From the NCBI RefSeq assembly GCF_004138295.1, contig NZ_SCFM01000054.1, positions 1 to 51,301 on the forward strand: a stretch of 51,301 bases of DNA, read 5' to 3'. The notes under the pieces are model-generated. The model saw nothing but the letters and a program-made list of their open reading frames with translations. It did no database searches and was not told where the DNA came from. This document shows, in pieces, positions 49,092-51,301 of this stretch. The stretch is from Ectobacillus funiculus (GTDB taxonomy: Bacteria; Bacillota; Bacilli; Bacillales; Bacillaceae_G). The translations under genes and the position numbers were made by a program. Numbering within the stretch: position 1 is the stretch's first letter; each line of letters begins with the position of its first letter.

Positions 49092-50524
49092 TTCTCTTCT
49101 CCTTCTATTTCATATACCTTTATATTACCCTCTTGTATATAGGAGGCCCCCTGAAAACGCGAACCGCTTTTCACTAGCAAATGCCATTGTGCTATCTGCT
49201 CTTTTGTAATCCGTTCTCCTCTCATAATAAGAGGGATTCCCGGAGGATATGGAACAATCATATCTCCCGCAATAAGTCCTTCTGCCCGGTCCAATGAAAC
49301 AATTCTCGTCTTATATCCCTTCAATCTTTTATAACTAAACGGCAAAACAGAATATAGATCTGTCTGCATGAAGGGAGGAATATTGAGTTCTGATATGGCT
49401 TCATACTGTTGCAATACCTCATGCAGGTCAGATACAGCTTCTAGGTAAACTTCTGATACATGTAAGGGCAGGATAAGAAGAACATTATATGGGTCTGCCA
49501 ATTCTGTATAAATACCTCTCTGTTCGAAAAGTCCTTGAAGTTCATATCCTGATAAATGACATCTTGTCTGAATTGTAACCTTTAATGGATCCTGATTTGT
49601 ATGAGATAAAACTTTAATTTGCCTAATGTTTTCTAAAGATTTACGGAATCGTATGATAAATGATTGAAGCTCCTCTGTACCCGATTCTTTCCAACAGGCG
49701 AGGGAAAATCGGGCTAGATCTAAAGATGCCATAATCGGATAAGAAGGACTACTTGATTGAAGCATACTTATGTAACGAGACACCTCTCCTTGATCAACTA
49801 GTCTGCTGTTAAAATGCAAATAGGACCCCATCGTCATAGCGGGTAAAGTTTTATGCGCTGAATGAACGACAAGATCAGCCCCATATTCCAATGCTGACTT
49901 TGGAAAAGGTTTCCCCAAACAAAAATGCGCACCATGTGCCTCATCAACTAAAACAGGAATATCCATATTATGCGCTAACTCAATAATCGCAGTTAAATCT
50001 GTTGCTTGTCCATAATAATTGGGATGCGTTAAGATAACTGCTTTTGCACGTGGATATTGTTCTAACGCTGCTCTCACTGTTTCATATGCAATACCAGAAG
50101 GAACATATGAAGTTTGGTCTATTTCAGCTGCCAAAAATACCGGTATGGCTCCTGCTAACTCCAAGCCATGTATAATGGACTTATGGCAATTACGCTGTAC
50201 GAGCACAATATCGTCCTCTTTACAAACGGCCAAAATCATCGCAAGATTCCCAACTGTAGATCCATTAATAAGAAAGTAACTCGCTGAAGAGCCGTAAAGC
50301 TCTGCCAACAGTTGCTGCGCTTCCTCAATACAACCAGAAGGAGAATGCAGGTCATCCAAACCTGATAGTTCTGTTGCATCTATTTCTAGTATACTATGAA
50401 AATGCTGCATCCCCTCAGATGGAAAATATAATCCATTTTTATGTCCTGGTACATGAAGAGATACTGGTCTTTTTTTTGCAAACTTTGCTAAAGCATCGTA
50501 TAGTGGTGTACTTTTGTTTCTCAC
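49088..50524 (-). CDS. yaaO: Orn/Lys/Arg decarboxylase-family PLP protein YaaO
   Basis: Fold-type-I PLP enzyme related to SpeA-type arginine and lysine decarboxylases; the substrate in this position is not known for certain. I start it at the GTG after AAAGGAG (8 bases), giving 478 residues, the usual length. The longer frame has no ribosome site and crosses the promoter region. Motifs: HVPGHKNG (about 25), [23 protein letters not shown] and the PLP lysine [12 protein letters not shown] (about 220). It is first in the operon with tmk, overlapping it by 4 bp. Confidence 0.92.
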   Translation of the reverse strand: MRNKSTPLYDALAKFAKKRPVSLHVPGHKNGLYFPSEGMQHFHSILEIDATELSGLDDLHSPSGCIEEAQQLLAELYGSSASYFLINGSTVGNLAMILAVCKEDDIVLVQRNCHKSIIHGLELAGAIPVFLAAEIDQTSYVPSGIAYETVRAALEQYPRAKAVILTHPNYYGQATDLTAIIELAHNMDIPVLVDEAHGAHFCLGKPFPKSALEYGADLVVHSAHKTLPAMTMGSYLHFNSRLVDQGEVSRYISMLQSSSPSYPIMASLDLARFSLACWKESGTEELQSFIIRFRKSLENIRQIKVLSHTNQDPLKVTIQTRCHLSGYELQGLFEQRGIYTELADPYNVLLILPLHVSEVYLEAVSDLHEVLQQYEAISELNIPPFMQTDLYSVLPFSYKRLKGYKTRIVSLDRAEGLIAGDMIVPYPPGIPLIMRGERITKEQIAQWHLLVKSGSRFQGASYIQEGNIKVYEIEGEEK

Positions 50525-50637
50525 AATTGTTTCTCCTTTACTCATTAAAAAGCGAACTATGGAACCTAGATAGTACTGCATTATGATACTTGTATCCCTT
50601 ATAAAAACTTCTTTCCTTATTGTACGCTTTTTCAGGC

Positions 50638-50665
50638 AAAAAAAATAATAGGCCTTATGCCTATT
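50638..50665 (-). terminator. Intrinsic terminator of csfB
   Basis: AATAGGC (50647-50653) with GCCTATT (50659-50665), five-base loop, ATTTTTTTT on the minus strand; separates csfB from the yaaO operon. Confidence 0.85.
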
Positions 50666-50711
50666 GTTATAAAAATAATCTATAAAACCCACTTATTTTA
50701 CTTAAAGGGAG

Positions 50712-50906
50712 TCACACTTTTGGCAATTGAATTTTACGAAGCTGTTGTAAATAAAATAAGTATCTTGCATCATCTGTATCTGTTTGCACAATATCACGCT
50801 CACAGGACTCACATATAAACCCATTATAGAGAAAAATTCCTTTCTCCTGCTTTGAGTCACATACAATACATTGTTTAGTTTCAAAGTCTGTTAAAAGTGT
50901 TTTCAT
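50712..50906 (-). CDS. csfB: Anti-sigma-G factor Gin (CsfB)
   Basis: Zinc-binding protein made under sigma-F control that holds sigma-G inactive in the early forespore. The start is the ATG after GGAGGTGGAGAGA, giving 64 residues, as in B. subtilis. Two Cys pairs CIVC and CESC ligate zinc; GIFLYNGFIC between them and the YLFYLQQLRKI helix are conserved. In B. subtilis xpaC and yaaN separate it from yaaO; they are absent here. A weak sigma-F-like promoter (ACATA-16-GGATAAAAA) may lie near 50965-50995. Confidence 0.93.
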   Translation of the reverse strand: MKTLLTDFETKQCIVCDSKQEKGIFLYNGFICESCERDIVQTDTDDARYLFYLQQLRKIQLPKV

Positions 50907-51007
50907 TCTCTCCACCTCCATATTTACATCCTTGACAATTCCACAGCATATATACAGACTTTTCATATTTTTTTATCCATTCTGCTTATTATCCTATGTA
51001 AATATCT

Positions 51008-51058
51008 GGGCGATGTGTCTGTCATCTTTTTAAGAAAAGCAGACACATCCCGCCTTTT
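51008..51058 (+). terminator. Long hairpin near the right edge
   Basis: GATGTGTCTG (51012-51021) with CAGACACATC (51040-51049). The loop itself holds CTTTT/AAAAG. CCGCCTTTTAT follows on the plus strand, so it would terminate plus-strand transcripts; there is no T-run on the minus strand. The unit it serves is outside or absent. Confidence 0.4.
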
Positions 51059-51115
51059 ATGGCAGCGTAGGGGTGAGCCGAAGTCTACCATTTTGGGCCT
51101 TGGGAGCTAGACATC

Positions 51116-51140
51116 ATCCCCAAAAGTTATACTTTCTTAT
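51116..51140 (+). repeat. Possible remnant of the 134-bp repeat (3' end)
   Basis: CCCCAAAAGTTATACTTTCT resembles the end of the repeat and stands directly before copy R13. Confidence 0.4.
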
Positions 51141-51144
51141 TTTT

Positions 51145-51278
51145 TAAAGAAAACTCGCCGATTGGCGAGCCCTGCCCTTGGGCGAAGACAGAGGCGTAGT
51201 TGCACTTACACTGTATTCTTAAAATTTCGGACTACGTCGAATTAGCTTCCAGCTGGAAATTTATCCTTTCCTACAGTG
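51145..51278 (+). repeat. 134-bp intergenic repeat, copy R13
   Basis: Near-consensus unit: TAAAGAAAACTCGCCGATTG start, intact hairpin 1 and GCCC/GGGC arm, palindrome TTCCAGCTGGAA, end CCTACAGTG. Confidence 0.9.
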
Positions 51279-51301
51279 TAAAGAAAACTCGCCGATTGGC
51301 G
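51279..51301 (+). repeat. 134-bp intergenic repeat, copy R14, cut by the window edge
   Basis: The next unit begins exactly 134 bp after R13 with TAAAGAAAACTCGCCGATTG and runs off the window, so the array continues to the right. Confidence 0.85.

Larger units (their letters stand above)
50967..51144. other. Region upstream of csfB up to repeat R13
   Basis: It holds a possible sigma-F promoter, a long hairpin (51008-51058) and a segment at about 51065-51140 that looks like decayed repeat sequence. No gene is seen. Confidence 0.5.

Overview
The window is a stretch of chromosome from an endospore-forming Bacillaceae. Gene order closely follows the origin-proximal csfB-to-lysS region of Bacillus subtilis, here in reverse orientation. 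The protein sequences (AbrB, SpoVG, CysK, TilS, Hpt) look closest to what I remember of the Bacillus cereus/Ectobacillus side of the family; this is recalled, not searched. The base composition looks AT-rich, and 50 of 51 recognised protein genes lie on the minus strand. Only abrB is on the plus strand. oriC should therefore lie beyond the right edge, with replication running right to left.

Layout from right to left, in the direction of transcription: csfB/gin (anti-sigma-G); yaaO-tmk-holB-ricT-yabA; trmN6-yazA-rsmI; abrB (opposite strand); metS, with a parS-like site in its terminator; tatD; the yabE-like 3D-domain protein; rnmV-ksgA; yabG; veg; sspF; ispE; purR-ridA; spoVG; glmU-prs; pth; fin; mfd; spoVT; yabM-yabN-rqcP-yabP-yabQ-divIC; yabR; tRNA-Met and tRNA-Glu; spoIIE; tilS-hpt-ftsH; coaX-hslO; cysK; the folate operon pabB-pabA-pabC-folP-folB-folK-dusB; and lysS. 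At the left edge two tandem sigma-A promoters point out of the window and very probably drive an rRNA operon.

Functionally this is core housekeeping (translation, tRNA modification, folate, pantothenate, cysteine, UDP-GlcNAc and PRPP synthesis, replication initiation control, repair) interleaved with sporulation control (spoVG, abrB, spoIIE, fin, gin, spoVT, yabG, yabP, yabQ, sspF, ricT). Sigma-H, sigma-E, sigma-F/G, sigma-G and sigma-K-like promoters and Spo0A boxes can be read upstream of the expected genes.

The feature that ordinary annotation does not explain is a family of about 134-bp intergenic repeats: 14 copies or partial copies plus three remnants. It contains short hairpins and palindromes. 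It occurs singly or as head-to-tail doublets with a 134-135 bp period, and all clear copies but one share the same orientation. Most copies end within a few bases of the T-tract of an intrinsic terminator on the other strand. In the only inverted copy, its first three bases supply the ridA stop codon. I regard this as a small non-autonomous mobile or structured element. Relation to the known bcr repeats of the B. cereus group is possible and unchecked.

Gene-free stretches over 300 bases: 1-489 (rrn promoters, repeats R1/R2, lysS terminator); 7790-8100 (cysK terminator, repeat remnant); 10796-11109 (coaX promoter, repeat R3, ftsH terminator); 15083-15599 (tilS promoter, R4/R5, spoIIE terminator); 18075-18556 (spoIIE promoter, R6, tRNA terminator); 31922-32335 (glmU promoter, spoVG terminator, otherwise nothing seen); 35822-36213 (R9/R10, yabG hairpin); 37090-37438 (yabG promoter, R11, ksgA terminator); 43298-43807 (metS/abrB divergent control region); 50907-51301 (csfB upstream region, a hairpin, R13/R14).
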